The notes: generated from the sequence alone by a model not told the origin. A DNA stretch of 33,390 nucleotides from an uncultured Bifidobacterium sp. (GCF_945269915.1 NZ_CALYOY010000026.1:1-33390); one strand, 5' to 3'; shown: positions 1 through 8,884, numbered from the stretch's first letter. Numbers and translations: made by a program.

Positions 1-1208
1 GGATCGGAGGTCTGGTCTTGCGACTGGGCGTCCTGGGAGGTGGCTGGATCGGAGGTCTGGGCCGATTGGTCCTGGCCGCCAGCCTGACCATCGGCGTTGG
101 TCGTAAGGGGTCTCCCCTCCCTGAGGATTTTCCAGACCGTTTTGGCCTCGTCCGTCCATACCACACGGTTTATATCCTGGGACCAGGGCTCCACGGGCAG
201 GGTCCGGGCATAGATGTTGGAAGGCTTCAGGTCCTTCAGGGAGTCCCCCAGGCCCAGCAGGGTCTGGAAATCACCCAGGCCCTTGCTGATCTGCAGGGAG
301 GAAAGGGATGTGGTGACCAGACGGTAGGCTTTGGGCAGGTCGGAGAAGATGTCGACCTTGTGCGCCTCTGTGGCCAGGGTCTTGATCAGGTACTGCTGCC
401 GGGTGGTTCTCATGATGTCCGAACCGTCGCTGCCCGTGCCATGGCGCATTCTGGCGTATTCGGTGGCTTCGGTTCCATCCATGTGATGCAGGCCCCGCTG
501 CAGGTCCAGTCCTGTGGTCTCGTCGACGGTGTCGACGGGGATGCACACATCGACCCCGCCCAGGGTGTCGATGATGGACTTGAACCCGTTGAAGTCTGCG
601 ACGACGAATTGTTGGATATCCAACCCGGTCAGGGACTGGACCGCCGTCAGGGTGCAGTTCGCGGCGGACTCAACATCGCCGCCCTGGGAATACCCCTCGG
701 CGAAGATGGAATTGAACATGACCTTGGAACGGGCGGGTATGGTCGTTCCTTTGCTGGTGGTGCAGCTGGGGGCATCCACGATGGAGTCCCTGGGGATGGA
801 GACCACATTGGCATAGGACCTGTCGGCCGAAATCTGCATGACCAGAGCCGTATCGGACTGGTGGTTGCCCTCCAGATCCTCACCGGCACCACCGATGGCT
901 GAATTGCCCTCGCCGTCCCGGCTATCCTGGCCCAGGACCAGGATGTTCAGGGTCTTTCCCTTGTAGATGTCTTCGGGAGCCTTGTGCTTCTTGTCCGAAA
1001 TCACCGACGGAACCACGGTGATCCTGCCGTTCAGGTCGATCCAGAAGGCGGCAACGGTCGAGGCCAGGAAGCAGACGATGAATGCCAGCACCATGCAGAC
1101 GACGGCGCGCACCCGGTTGCTGGTGCGGTACCCCAGACTGTGCCGGGGCTTGCTGCCTGAACCCGCCTTGATGTTGGGCATATGTGCCTGGTTGTTGTTG
1201 GTCGTCAA
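1..1208 (-). CDS. LytR-CpsA-Psr (LCP) family protein, C-terminus cut by window edge
   Basis: LCP proteins are membrane-anchored phosphotransferases that attach polyprenyl-linked glycopolymers to peptidoglycan outside the membrane. The minus frame is open to the left edge (about 402 codons, no stop). After a polar, basic N-terminus there is one membrane segment (VVCMVLAFIVCFLASTVAAF), then the LCP domain with SIPRDSIV, the GGVDV motif, EYARMRH and MRTTRQQYLIK, all hallmarks of the family including the arginines that bind the lipid pyrophosphate. The visible C-terminus becomes a Q/S/D/T-rich low-complexity tail. I chose the TTG at 1208 because GAGGAAGG lies 7 nt upstream; an in-frame ATG at 1181 is the alternative. 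It diverges from whiB2 and the glycosyltransferase, which supports an envelope role. Family assignment is secure; the glycopolymer is unknown. Confidence 0.9.
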   Translation of the reverse strand, partial: MTTNNNQAHMPNIKAGSGSKPRHSLGYRTSNRVRAVVCMVLAFIVCFLASTVAAFWIDLNGRITVVPSVISDKKHKAPEDIYKGKTLNILVLGQDSRDGEGNSAIGGAGEDLEGNHQSDTALVMQISADRSYANVVSIPRDSIVDAPSCTTSKGTTIPARSKVMFNSIFAEGYSQGGDVESAANCTLTAVQSLTGLDIQQFVVADFNGFKSIIDTLGGVDVCIPVDTVDETTGLDLQRGLHHMDGTEATEYARMRHGTGSDGSDIMRTTRQQYLIKTLATEAHKVDIFSDLPKAYRLVTTSLSSLQISKGLGDFQTLLGLGDSLKDLKPSNIYARTLPVEPWSQDINRVVWTDEAKTVWKILREGRPLTTNADGQAGGQDQSAQTSDPATSQDAQSQDQTSD

Positions 1209-1420
1209 TGATGTGCCTTCCTCATTGGCCAATCTTTCGCATGCCCTGCGGTGGAGTCCCGCCTGCCTGGTCATGCCTGTCCGAACTGTTCAAATTGTAG
1301 ACCGAGCCCTTCCGTGGGTGGCCGTCTCCGGCGCATACCCTCCATTTCCTCACCTATGGCTCTGATTGTGCCGGGATGGATAAAGGGCCCATACCGTCCG
1401 GTGCGAATCACCTGGAAAGA

Positions 1421-1550
1421 ATAAGGAGATTTATCACTCTTCCAGATTCCGCAATAGGGGTGAATGTGAGATAAACCAATTGAAGAAAACCACTGTTTCA
1501 CTTGTGCCGCCCCCGACTTTCAGGTGCTGGCAGTATAAGGAATTATCACT
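1421..1550. repeat. pair of short direct repeats upstream of whiB2
   Basis: ATAAGGAGATTTATCACT at 1421-1438 and ATAAGGAATTATCACT at 1535-1550 differ only by a two-base indel and one substitution, and are spaced 114 bp apart. They could be binding sites for a regulator of the divergent LCP/whiB2 promoters. Their function is inferred only from position. Confidence 0.5.
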
Positions 1551-1579
1551 GGGGAAGAGCATCAAACCCCTTGTCCGGG

Positions 1580-1607
1580 TTGACAAACGTCCATTAGAGC
1601 GTATCTA
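1580..1607 (+). promoter_or_regulatory. putative sigma-70-type promoter of whiB2
   Basis: A consensus -35 TTGACA (1580-1585) is followed after 16 nt by TATCTA (1602-1607). The predicted transcript would start about 35 nt before the whiB2 ATG. Confidence 0.55.
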
Positions 1608-1648
1608 ATTGAAGTGTGTAGTAACACACTAGGGACTGGGGGGTCGCT

Positions 1649-1957
1649 ATGGGTGGTTTTATAGACACTCAATATAACGGAAAACTGGAACAGCGTCTGC
1701 AACCGCTGATTGAATGGATGGAGTCCAACAACGCCTTATCGTGGCGGAATGATGCGCTTTGCGCCCAGACAGACCCTGAAGCCTTCTTCCCGGGCAAGGG
1801 GGGATCCACCCAGGAGGCCAAGAAGGTTTGTGCTGATTGTACAGTTCGTAAGCAATGCCTGGAATGGGCTGTTGAGCATGACGAACGCTTCGGAATCTGG
1901 GGAGGGATGAGCGAACGGGAACGCCGTCGCTACAAAAAGCGTATGCGCCAACAGTGA
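1649..1957 (+). CDS. whiB2: WhiB-family iron-sulfur transcription factor (WhiB2-like)
   Basis: Small cytoplasmic Fe-S regulator that works with the primary sigma factor; WhiB2 (WhmD in mycobacteria) is linked to cell division and septation in Actinobacteria. The 102-residue protein has the four cluster cysteines C38, C61, C64 and C70 (C-X22-C-X2-C-X5-C), then GIWGGMSERERR, the WhiB turn motif with the arginine-rich DNA-binding tail. The ATG at 1649 follows a G-rich stretch and lies within a short leader after the promoter at 1580-1607. The subtype call rests on context: a large GT2 gene downstream, a divergent LCP gene and an Rv3259-like gene nearby, as around whiB2 in other Actinobacteria. 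Family is certain; subtype likely. Confidence 0.92.
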   Translation: MGGFIDTQYNGKLEQRLQPLIEWMESNNALSWRNDALCAQTDPEAFFPGKGGSTQEAKKVCADCTVRKQCLEWAVEHDERFGIWGGMSERERRRYKKRMRQQ

Positions 1958-2024
1958 AACGGCAGAATCGCCGGATTTCCATGCCGAAGATAATGTGTGC
2001 CGGGTCTTGCGTACACTGGACCCT

Positions 2025-5000
2025 ATGAGTTCTGTCGCGCCGCAAGCATTGGATGTCAAGCAGGTTCTCGCAGCTGTCATAGATGGCCGACCGGCCGACA
2101 CCACCCAAGAGGTGGATTCCTCGGTTGCGGCCCTGGTGACGGTCGAACAGGACCTTACCTACCTGCCGGATACCCTCGAGGCCCTGGTTGCACAGACCGT
2201 GCTGCCGGGGGTGATTGTCATCGCGGACTGCTCCGGTGCCACCGTTGAGCCCCTGTATTCCGAATTTCAGGTCCTCAGACCAAGGCTGTCCAGCCGGCAG
2301 GTCGTTGGCTCGCGGGACCCCTGCACGGTGGAGGTCCAGGTGGTCCGGGCCAAGGGGGCCTCGTCCTTCGGGGATGCCATAGGCAAGGCCCTGGGGTATG
2401 CCCGTCTGCCTGAGATGACCCGGGGGCTATGGCTCCTGCATGACGACGCCCGTCCGATGGATCCGACCTGCCTGGAGACCCTGATTGATTCCTGGCGCAG
2501 GTCTCCCACGGCTTCGATTCTCGGCGCCAAGCAATTCGACTGGATGGGTGAGGGGCTCCGTGATGTGGGCCGGTATGCCTACAGGCATTCCACGGTCGGT
2601 CTGGTGGTCGACCAGGAGCCCGATCAGGAGCAGTACGACTCTCGTCAGGATGTCTTTTCGGTCAGTCTGGCGGGAGCCCTGGTGCCCCTGGAAACGCTGA
2701 AGAACCTGAGGGGACTGGAACGTTGGGCGGGCACCTTCGGTCAATCCGACGACCTCTGCAGGCGGATCTGTCTGTCGGGTGGAAGGGTCGTCGTGGTCCC
2801 CGGGGCCAGGGTAGCCCACGCCCAGGCGCGATTCCGCGGTCTGCGTGACCGTGGTGGTCACCCGGTCGATCCGGAACGACCGGCGGATGCCTCCATGGCT
2901 TGGATCGATGCCGCCGAACGGTACCTGTTGACGGACTTCCCATGGATCTGGTGGCTGCCGGTCTGGATATGGAGGCTCCTGGTGTCCGTCTGGTATGCGA
3001 TTGCCAGCCTGGCCGACAAGCGGCCCTACACGGCCCTCTGCCACCTGTGCGCTCCGTGGAGGCTGCTGGGGCACCTGCGCTCCAGCATCATGATGCGTCG
3101 CAGACTCGCCTCAGTCAGTGTGACGGCCCTGAACCGCCTTGACGTGCTCCAGGCCAACCGGCAGCAGGTGCGGCAGTGGCATCAGAGGCAGCAGGCCTTC
3201 CGTGACCAACAGGGTCACCCCCTGCTCAGCCACCTGGCCCTGGCCCATCTGAAAAGGCAGCGTATCAGGCGTCTGATCTGGGCTCTGGGCATGACGGCCC
3301 TGGTCCTGGTCGTCCTCCTGGCCACCAACTGGTCCGTATGCCGGGACGTCTTCTCCGGTGGAACCATATACTCACGCACCATGCTCTCCTCGGGGGCCGA
3401 TTGGAGTCAGCTCTTCTCGGCCGCCACCACATCCTGGACCTGGGGTGGGGGGGTCGGCATGCCGGCGGCCGCCACCCCCTTCCTTCTGGTGTTGATGGTC
3501 TTCAGCCTGCTGACGGGCGGGCATGTGGCCTGGGCCATGGTGCTGATGCTTCTGGTGGAGGTCCCCCTCTCGGCCCTGTCCTTCTGGGCCCTTGCGGGTA
3601 TCTTCACCCGGTCCAACCCGGTGCGGGTGGCCGCGGGTCTGCTCTGGTCCTGTCTGGCCTTCGCCCTGGGTGTCGTGGAATCGGTCAACCTGCCCATCCT
3701 GACCGTTCTGGCCTTCATGCCCGCCGCCTTCGCCTTCGTCTTCAAGGCCGTGGGTCTCTATCAGACCGAGGCGCCGTCAAGTCCCCATGCCTCCGTGCAG
3801 AACGCGGCTCTGGCCGCAATCTGCTTCGTGCCGGTCACCCTGGCCGAGCCCCAGTTGCTCCTGGCCCTGATTCCGGTCTTCATCATCGTCTTCTGCATGG
3901 TTCCGACCCACAAGGCCATGTTGATGCTGATCCCGATCCCCTCGGCCCTGGCCTTGGCCCCGACCCTGGTCAACCTGGTCCGTCATTTCCGGGATGGACT
4001 GTGGCGTCAGCTCTTCAGCGACGTGACCATCCCCTCCTCCCTGGCACAAGGCCAACCAAGGGCGGACAGCCTGAGCGATATGGTGGTTCAGATACTTGGG
4101 CTGGATGTATCACAGGGGTGGATGGGCTGGTTCCGCAGCGGCGACTGGCGTGGCATGATCCTCCTGGGCACCCTTCTGGTCCTGGTCATCCTGGCCTTTG
4201 TGGCCCTCTTCCTGCCCGCGGTCATGCGCACCTCCAGGATGATGTGGGCCATGGCCCTGATCGGTGTGCTCCTGGCCATGGGGTCATCGGCCATCACCGT
4301 CGGACTGGACCAGAGCGGTCCGGTGGCCGGTTCGCCCCTGCCTGGACTTCTGCTGGTCCTTCTCTCCCTGATGGCTTGTATCTGCCAGGTCGCTGGTGGG
4401 GCGGTCAAGCCCTTCCGACCGCTTGTTTCCCGTGACAACAAGAACCCCGGAGCTTCCGAGAAGCACCTGGTGGAGTCGAATGCCAAGGCCATTGAGGTGG
4501 GGACCGATGGGAATGCCGGCGTTGTTCCGATCCTGGTCCGGGTGGGGCGTGGTCTGCTCACCCTGGTCCTGGTGGCCGTCCTGGCTGTTCTGGCCATGGA
4601 AAGCCTCTCTGGCGGGCGTCAATCGGCCATGCGCGCGGATAGGGACGGTCTGCCCATGGTTGCCGTGGATTACCTCTCCAAGTCTGAGGACCATAGGGTT
4701 CTGGTCCTGTCCGCTTCCGGGCAGAGCCAGGTCATGTATGGATCCATGCGTACCTCCCGTGGCGATCTGATCGACGTCTCGCCGGCGGCCAGGGCTCAGG
4801 CCGTTGGGGGCGGGCTTGATCCGGCGGCCGAGAGCCTCTCCTCCTCGAGTGCCTCCCTGATGGCCAGTTCCGATTCTTCAGCCATTCAGGCCATCAGCCG
4901 GTTGGGGTACGGGGGCATATACGTTCCCGGCGATTCCAGCGAATCGATCGGAGGGGCCGCCACCCCCAACGAGGACCTGGTATCCAATATCACGGCCAGC

Positions 5001-5213
5001 GACGGTACCCAACAGGTGGTGAGCAATGACCAGGGCACCTACTTCAGGTTGACCCTTGACCCCTCGGACAGGCATGGCATCGACATCTCCCCTTACCGGG
5101 CCGTGTCGGATTCGCCCTGGCGAAGGGCATGGCTCTGGGTGCTGGGTCTGGCCCTGGCGGGGTACTGCCTGGTGGCTCTGCCGCATCGTCGTAGTTCAGG
5201 ACAGGAGCAGTGA
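2025..5213 (+). CDS. large membrane glycosyltransferase, family 2 with polytopic C-terminal half
   Basis: About 1062 residues. The N-terminal ~300 residues are a cytoplasmic GT2 domain: an opening VTVEQDL strand in a glycosyltransferase-A-like fold, an acidic HDDARP nucleotide-sugar motif, GTFGQSDDLCRR and VVVVPGARVAHAQARFRG. A Trp-rich membrane segment follows (WIWWLPVWIWRLLVSVWYAIASL), then a basic linker and roughly ten hydrophobic segments to about residue 870. A Ser-rich extracytoplasmic stretch of ~160 residues and a last membrane helix end the protein. It presumably transfers sugars to a lipid-linked envelope polymer; acceptor and sugar are unknown. An in-frame ATG at 1995 exists, but neither start has a clear Shine-Dalgarno. 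TACACT at 2012-2017 lies 7 nt before the ATG at 2025, which suggests leaderless initiation. The next gene overlaps its stop by one base. Confidence 0.85.
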   Translation: MSSVAPQALDVKQVLAAVIDGRPADTTQEVDSSVAALVTVEQDLTYLPDTLEALVAQTVLPGVIVIADCSGATVEPLYSEFQVLRPRLSSRQVVGSRDPCTVEVQVVRAKGASSFGDAIGKALGYARLPEMTRGLWLLHDDARPMDPTCLETLIDSWRRSPTASILGAKQFDWMGEGLRDVGRYAYRHSTVGLVVDQEPDQEQYDSRQDVFSVSLAGALVPLETLKNLRGLERWAGTFGQSDDLCRRICLSGGRVVVVPGARVAHAQARFRGLRDRGGHPVDPERPADASMAWIDAAERYLLTDFPWIWWLPVWIWRLLVSVWYAIASLADKRPYTALCHLCAPWRLLGHLRSSIMMRRRLASVSVTALNRLDVLQANRQQVRQWHQRQQAFRDQQGHPLLSHLALAHLKRQRIRRLIWALGMTALVLVVLLATNWSVCRDVFSGGTIYSRTMLSSGADWSQLFSAATTSWTWGGGVGMPAAATPFLLVLMVFSLLTGGHVAWAMVLMLLVEVPLSALSFWALAGIFTRSNPVRVAAGLLWSCLAFALGVVESVNLPILTVLAFMPAAFAFVFKAVGLYQTEAPSSPHASVQNAALAAICFVPVTLAEPQLLLALIPVFIIVFCMVPTHKAMLMLIPIPSALALAPTLVNLVRHFRDGLWRQLFSDVTIPSSLAQGQPRADSLSDMVVQILGLDVSQGWMGWFRSGDWRGMILLGTLLVLVILAFVALFLPAVMRTSRMMWAMALIGVLLAMGSSAITVGLDQSGPVAGSPLPGLLLVLLSLMACICQVAGGAVKPFRPLVSRDNKNPGASEKHLVESNAKAIEVGTDGNAGVVPILVRVGRGLLTLVLVAVLAVLAMESLSGGRQSAMRADRDGLPMVAVDYLSKSEDHRVLVLSASGQSQVMYGSMRTSRGDLIDVSPAARAQAVGGGLDPAAESLSSSSASLMASSDSSAIQAISRLGYGGIYVPGDSSESIGGAATPNEDLVSNITASDGTQQVVSNDQGTYFRLTLDPSDRHGIDISPYRAVSDSPWRRAWLWVLGLALAGYCLVALPHRRSSGQEQ

Positions 5214-6739
5214 TGAGCAAGGAAACCAAGGATTCATCGGGTCGCGTCAGTCTGTGGAGACTTTCGCTGGGTGGGTTCTCCATCCTCATCGTCGTCGCCC
5301 TGGTGGCTTGCCTCGTCTTCTTCCGGCTTCCCCCCTTCATGATCGACAGGGTGCAGGCATCGTCCACCCAGACCCACAAGGTGAGCCAGCGGATCATCAC
5401 CTCATACTGCCCGGCCCGGATGAGTCTGGACGAGGCCGACAAGGTCGGTGATGAAGAGCTCCGTGCCTCCGAGGGCGATCTGTCCGCCTCGGCCATGATG
5501 GGATCCTTCGGTTCGGTCCTGACATCGCGGATTTCCCCGGTCGGGGAGGGGGAGACCAAGACCCTGTCCGATCCCGATCCCCTGGACGGGGAGAAGGCCA
5601 TGGTCGGCTCCCGCGGTGTGGAATCGGAGGCCCTGGCCTTCAGGTCCAACCTCTATAAGGTGGAGCCGGGGGCGGGGAGCACCGCTTCGATGGTGTCCTG
5701 GGCCACACAGGGCGACTTCAAGGGAGTACAGGGTCTGCGTTGCCCGGATGCCGGCATGCAGGCCTCCTTCCTCCTGCCCTCCACCAAGCAGGGGTGGACC
5801 CAGCGGCTGGTTGCCTACAACCCTTCCTCGAAGGCCACCAAGATCACCATCACCATCCATGGATCGGATTCTGGTTCCAGGATGACCCTGGCGAACGGCA
5901 ACATGATGACGGTTGCCCCCGGCTCCCATGCCTCCTTCGACCTATCGGCAGCGGCACCCGACCAGGATGGCATCTACGTCACCGCAACGAGTTCCCAGGC
6001 CCCGGTGGCCATGATGACCACCATCAGTGCCATGTCCGGACTGGAACCACGCGGGGCCGATTACGCCACCGCCTTGGATCCGGCCGGCAGGGACCTGATC
6101 ATTCCAGGGGTTCATGAGGATGACGGGATTCTTCTCCTGGCCAGATCGGAGAAGGCTGCATCCATGAAACTGACATGGTTGGGCGATCAGGGTGATCAGG
6201 AGGCGGACGGCCGCGAACTCAAGGCGGGGCGCACCTCAGCCATCGATCTGGGCAGGGTGCCCTCCGGGAAGACGGCCCTGCGCATCACCGCAGACCAGCC
6301 CATCAATGCCGTAGTCAAAATTCAGAATGACTCGGACAAGGACCAGTCGGACTTCGCCATCCTCAACCCCGGCACCGCAGCCGTATCGAGCGCCCTGACC
6401 GTGCCCGAAAACGCCAAGGGTCAGCTCAGCCTGGTCAATGGCTCCCGGTCCAAGGCTGCGGTCTCCCTGACGGGGTTTGACAAGTCCGGCAAGAAGACCG
6501 GGCAGAAGGATGTCGATCTGGACCCATCCAGGGCAGTGGACCTTGCCGTGGATGATCTGGGTTCGGGCACGGCAGCCGTCCGGATGGACAAGGGCGATCA
6601 GGTGGTCTGGAATGGACGCATCGAGGTGGACAAGGTCAAGGATACGGAACTGGCCGGTCTGGCATCCCTGATGCCATCAGCCCTTCTGCCCCGTACCACC
6701 ATCATCCATGCCGGACAGGACCCGGCCATACTTCCCTGA
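5213..6739 (+). CDS. DUF5719-type membrane-anchored extracytoplasmic protein
   Basis: About 508 residues. One N-terminal membrane segment (FSILIVVALVACLVFFRLP, around residues 18-36) is followed by a long extracytoplasmic region of short beta-rich repeats: stretches such as VTATSSQAPVAMMTTI, ALRITADQPINAVVKIQ and GTAAVRMDKGDQVVW repeat the theme of polar turns and alternating valines. This matches actinobacterial DUF5719 proteins found after the large GT2 in whiB2 loci; function is not established. The ATG at 5213 overlaps the GT stop (TGATG) and has AGGAG 5 nt upstream; a GTG at 5210 sits too close to that site. Translational coupling to the glycosyltransferase suggests a partner in the same envelope pathway. 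It ends 2 bp before the stop of the convergent gene. Confidence 0.75.
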   Translation: MSKETKDSSGRVSLWRLSLGGFSILIVVALVACLVFFRLPPFMIDRVQASSTQTHKVSQRIITSYCPARMSLDEADKVGDEELRASEGDLSASAMMGSFGSVLTSRISPVGEGETKTLSDPDPLDGEKAMVGSRGVESEALAFRSNLYKVEPGAGSTASMVSWATQGDFKGVQGLRCPDAGMQASFLLPSTKQGWTQRLVAYNPSSKATKITITIHGSDSGSRMTLANGNMMTVAPGSHASFDLSAAAPDQDGIYVTATSSQAPVAMMTTISAMSGLEPRGADYATALDPAGRDLIIPGVHEDDGILLLARSEKAASMKLTWLGDQGDQEADGRELKAGRTSAIDLGRVPSGKTALRITADQPINAVVKIQNDSDKDQSDFAILNPGTAAVSSALTVPENAKGQLSLVNGSRSKAAVSLTGFDKSGKKTGQKDVDLDPSRAVDLAVDDLGSGTAAVRMDKGDQVVWNGRIEVDKVKDTELAGLASLMPSALLPRTTIIHAGQDPAILP

Positions 6740-6741
6740 AC

Positions 6742-7188
6742 TCACTGACCCCACATGGGGTCGATCTGTTCGGGGGAGCGTCCGTAGAGCTCCGCCAGCC
6801 GAAGGACCAGCTCGTCCCTGATGACCAGTTCCAGGTCCATTCCGTCCCTGGCCTTGTGCTGGATGGGCATACGGTATAGGACGATTCTTGGAGGCAGGCC
6901 CCTGCCAGCGGGGAAAGACCGGGAATAGAGGCCGGAGGTCCCATCCCATGGTGTCGGGTCCGAGGGGGGAACATCCTCCACTGCGAACTGGACGGGTTTG
7001 ACCAGGTCGGGCCAGCCCACGTTCAGTCTGCGAATCTGGGCGGCCACCAGATCGTCGAAGACCCCGCACCTGGTGCGGTATCCGGGTAGGCGGGTGCCGA
7101 AGGTCGGTCTGCGGATGCCTCGTCCGTGGCTGTTGCGGTAGACGGCCCGACGCCAGGGCGGCAGCTCATGTGTCATGGTACCTACCAT
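6742..7188 (-). CDS. Rv3259-type 'metallopeptidase family' protein lacking HExxH
   Basis: 148 residues. After an Arg-rich start it carries the core seen in mycobacterial Rv3259-like proteins (zincin-like PF06262): VFDDLVAAQIRRLN, a VEDVPPSDP turn, RIVLYRMPIQHKARD, then the helix where zincins have HExxH. Here that helix reads VIRDELVLRLAELYG: the first His is Asp, the second is absent, only the Glu remains. Proteolysis is therefore unlikely; a structural or binding role fits better. Placement beside whiB2 and a phosphomannomutase-like gene is conserved in Actinobacteria and supports the identity. The start may be ATG 7188 or ATG 7176; GGTAGG precedes the latter. The gene is convergent with the DUF5719 gene. 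Confidence 0.7.
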   Translation of the reverse strand: MVGTMTHELPPWRRAVYRNSHGRGIRRPTFGTRLPGYRTRCGVFDDLVAAQIRRLNVGWPDLVKPVQFAVEDVPPSDPTPWDGTSGLYSRSFPAGRGLPPRIVLYRMPIQHKARDGMDLELVIRDELVLRLAELYGRSPEQIDPMWGQ

Positions 7189-7263
7189 AGCCGTCGGCCG
7201 GGCGGGGCGGTCTCAGGGTGTTCGGTACCATTGTCTGGATTGATCGTGATGCAAGGAGGATCC

Positions 7264-8082
7264 ATGGCAGCAGGCGATGGCGATATCAAGGTGCCCCGGT
7301 GGCGTGATCTGGACCTGGATTCGGTCTGTGGCAAGGCGGATGTGCTGGCCTTTGACCTGGATAACACCCTGGCCCTGTCCAAGACCAGGATGGATGAGAT
7401 CATGGCCCGTCATTTTGCCGCATTGACACGTCTGCGTCCGGTGGCCATCATCTCCGGCGGTCGTTTCCGCCAGTTCCGGGATCAGATCCTGGATGCTCTG
7501 CCCCCGGATACCGACAGGGCGCGCCTTCACCTGATGCCCACCAGCGGCACGCGGTACTACCGGTGGCAGGATGGCGACTGGGACCAGGTCTATGCCCATG
7601 ACCTGAGTCAGGCGGACCGTCAGGCCGCCATCGCCTCCTTGGAGAAGCGTGCCCGGGAGCTGGGCGACTGGGAGGAAGACACCTGGGGTCCACGGATCGA
7701 GGACCGGGGGAGTCAGATCACCTTCTCCGCCCTGGGCCAGGAGGCCCCGGTCCAGGCCAAGGAGGCCTGGGATCCGGACAACAGCCGCAAGGACCGTCTG
7801 GCGGCGGCCGTGGCGTCCGACCTGCCTCACCTCCAGGTCCGTTCCGGCGGGTCCACCAGTGTCGACATCTCGGCCAAGGGGATCGACAAGGCCTATGCGG
7901 TCTCCACTCTGGCCCAGATCCTTGGGGTCGGTGTGGACGGGATCCTCTTCGTTGGTGACCGCATGGATCCCGATGGGAACGACTATCCCACGGCGCTTGC
8001 CGGTGCCATGGCCGTGAGCGTGGCCAATCCGGCCGACACCCTGGACCTGATCCAGGCCATGGAGTCCCGCCTGGCACGTTGA
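7264..8082 (+). CDS. HAD-IIB hydrolase, eukaryotic-type phosphomannomutase-like
   Basis: 272 residues. HAD motif I is FDLDNTLA (nucleophile D31, acid/base D33), with a Thr in place of the usual +4 residue still visible; IISGGRFRQF is motif II; a Lys-containing cap domain lies between; motif IV is FVGDRMDPDGNDYP, which closely resembles the GDQxxPGGNDYP motif of eukaryote-type phosphomannomutases. The likely reaction is phosphosugar hydrolysis or mannose-6-P/mannose-1-P interconversion; mutase versus phosphatase cannot be decided from sequence. The ATG at 7264 has AAGGAGGA 3 nt upstream, so the longer open frame from 7126 is rejected. Location by the envelope module would fit supply of mannose-1-phosphate for glycan building. 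Confidence 0.8.
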   Translation: MAAGDGDIKVPRWRDLDLDSVCGKADVLAFDLDNTLALSKTRMDEIMARHFAALTRLRPVAIISGGRFRQFRDQILDALPPDTDRARLHLMPTSGTRYYRWQDGDWDQVYAHDLSQADRQAAIASLEKRARELGDWEEDTWGPRIEDRGSQITFSALGQEAPVQAKEAWDPDNSRKDRLAAAVASDLPHLQVRSGGSTSVDISAKGIDKAYAVSTLAQILGVGVDGILFVGDRMDPDGNDYPTALAGAMAVSVANPADTLDLIQAMESRLAR

Positions 8083-8137
8083 CGCACACCCTCGTTTCCC
8101 GGGATTTCCAGCGGATTGAAGGTGCTTGTCTTGATGC

Positions 8138-8884
8138 ATGGGATTTCCTCGTTCCGTGATGCAGGGCGCCGCCTGCGGCCTGCGGATGGTCCGGGAGGTT
8201 GAGGGTCTCATCCTGCCCAGGGGATGTGCCGGCTGCGACCTGCCCGATACCCTGCTCTGCCCTGATTGCGCCCGGCTGCTGACCTTGCCGGTCTTTTCCG
8301 ATGCCCCCGCCTTTGCCTTGGGCAGGGCTCTCGCCTGTGGCCCATATCTTGGACCGGTCAGGCGGACCCTCCTGGCCTGGAAGGACCACGATGATCGCGC
8401 CCTGGACCGCCCGCTGGGGTGTGCCCTTTCCATCCTGACTGCGCGTCTCCTGGCAGGCGGTCAGCTCCTGTCCCACCTGCCAGGGGTGGCGAATGCCCCC
8501 ATCCTGGTCGTCCCGGCCCCCTCATCGCCCCGGTCCCTGCGTAGGCGTGGGCGTGCCCATCTGGATCCTGTGGCCGCTGCGGTGGCTGGGACCTTGACGA
8601 ATCTGGGTCTGTCGGCGGTGGTCTCCCACAGTCTGGTCATGCGGGGCATCCGCGGGAAGTCGGTCGCGGCCGGTGGCCGTTCCGACCGTGCCAGCAGGGT
8701 CTCGGGCAGCATAGCGGTCAGGGAGACCGCCTCCTTGGCCGGGTACCCGATTCTGGTCGTCGATGACATCATCACGACTGGTTCGACAATCAGACAGTGC
8801 GCCCGCGCCCTGACCCGGGCCGGAGGGTTCCCCCTGACCGCCCTGGCCCTGGCTGCCGCGCCCCAGGCCGATTCGGTGACTTAG
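8138..8884 (+). CDS. comF: ComF-family phosphoribosyltransferase-like protein
   Basis: 248 residues. The N-terminus has a paired-cysteine zinc motif (GCAGC and CPDC), as in ComF/GntX proteins, and the C-terminus has the type I phosphoribosyltransferase PRPP loop [21 protein letters not shown]. In naturally competent bacteria ComF helps single-stranded DNA uptake; the substrate in other bacteria is unknown. The ATG at 8138 has only a distant GAAGG (about 15 nt), so a start at 8159 or 8186 is possible. The stop codon overlaps that of convergent umuC by 3 bases. Confidence 0.85.
   Translation: MGFPRSVMQGAACGLRMVREVEGLILPRGCAGCDLPDTLLCPDCARLLTLPVFSDAPAFALGRALACGPYLGPVRRTLLAWKDHDDRALDRPLGCALSILTARLLAGGQLLSHLPGVANAPILVVPAPSSPRSLRRRGRAHLDPVAAAVAGTLTNLGLSAVVSHSLVMRGIRGKSVAAGGRSDRASRVSGSIAVRETASLAGYPILVVDDIITTGSTIRQCARALTRAGGFPLTALALAAAPQADSVT

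Larger units (their letters stand above)
1209..1648. other. 440-bp divergent intergenic region between LCP gene and whiB2
   Basis: No convincing gene. It is more AT-rich than its surroundings and holds the promoter region of both divergent genes: a sigma-70-like promoter for whiB2 near 1580-1607, and two near-identical direct repeats (1421-1438 and 1535-1550). A reversed GATAAA-type copy occurs near 1469-1476. Short frames here have no coding character. Confidence 0.6.

Noticed and set aside
18..902. Long plus-strand open frame over the LCP gene
   Set aside because: Gly/Gln/Asp-rich composition typical of an antisense shadow; the minus strand encodes clear LCP motifs over the same bases.
3338..4435. 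365-codon plus-strand frame inside the glycosyltransferase gene
   Set aside because: Out of frame with the membrane-protein coding sequence, rich in Gly/Pro/His/Arg and without any ribosome-binding site or known motif.
7213..8433. 406-codon minus-strand frame opposite the HAD and comF genes
   Set aside because: Composition is that of a GC-rich shadow; the HAD and PRPP motifs on the plus strand explain the region.
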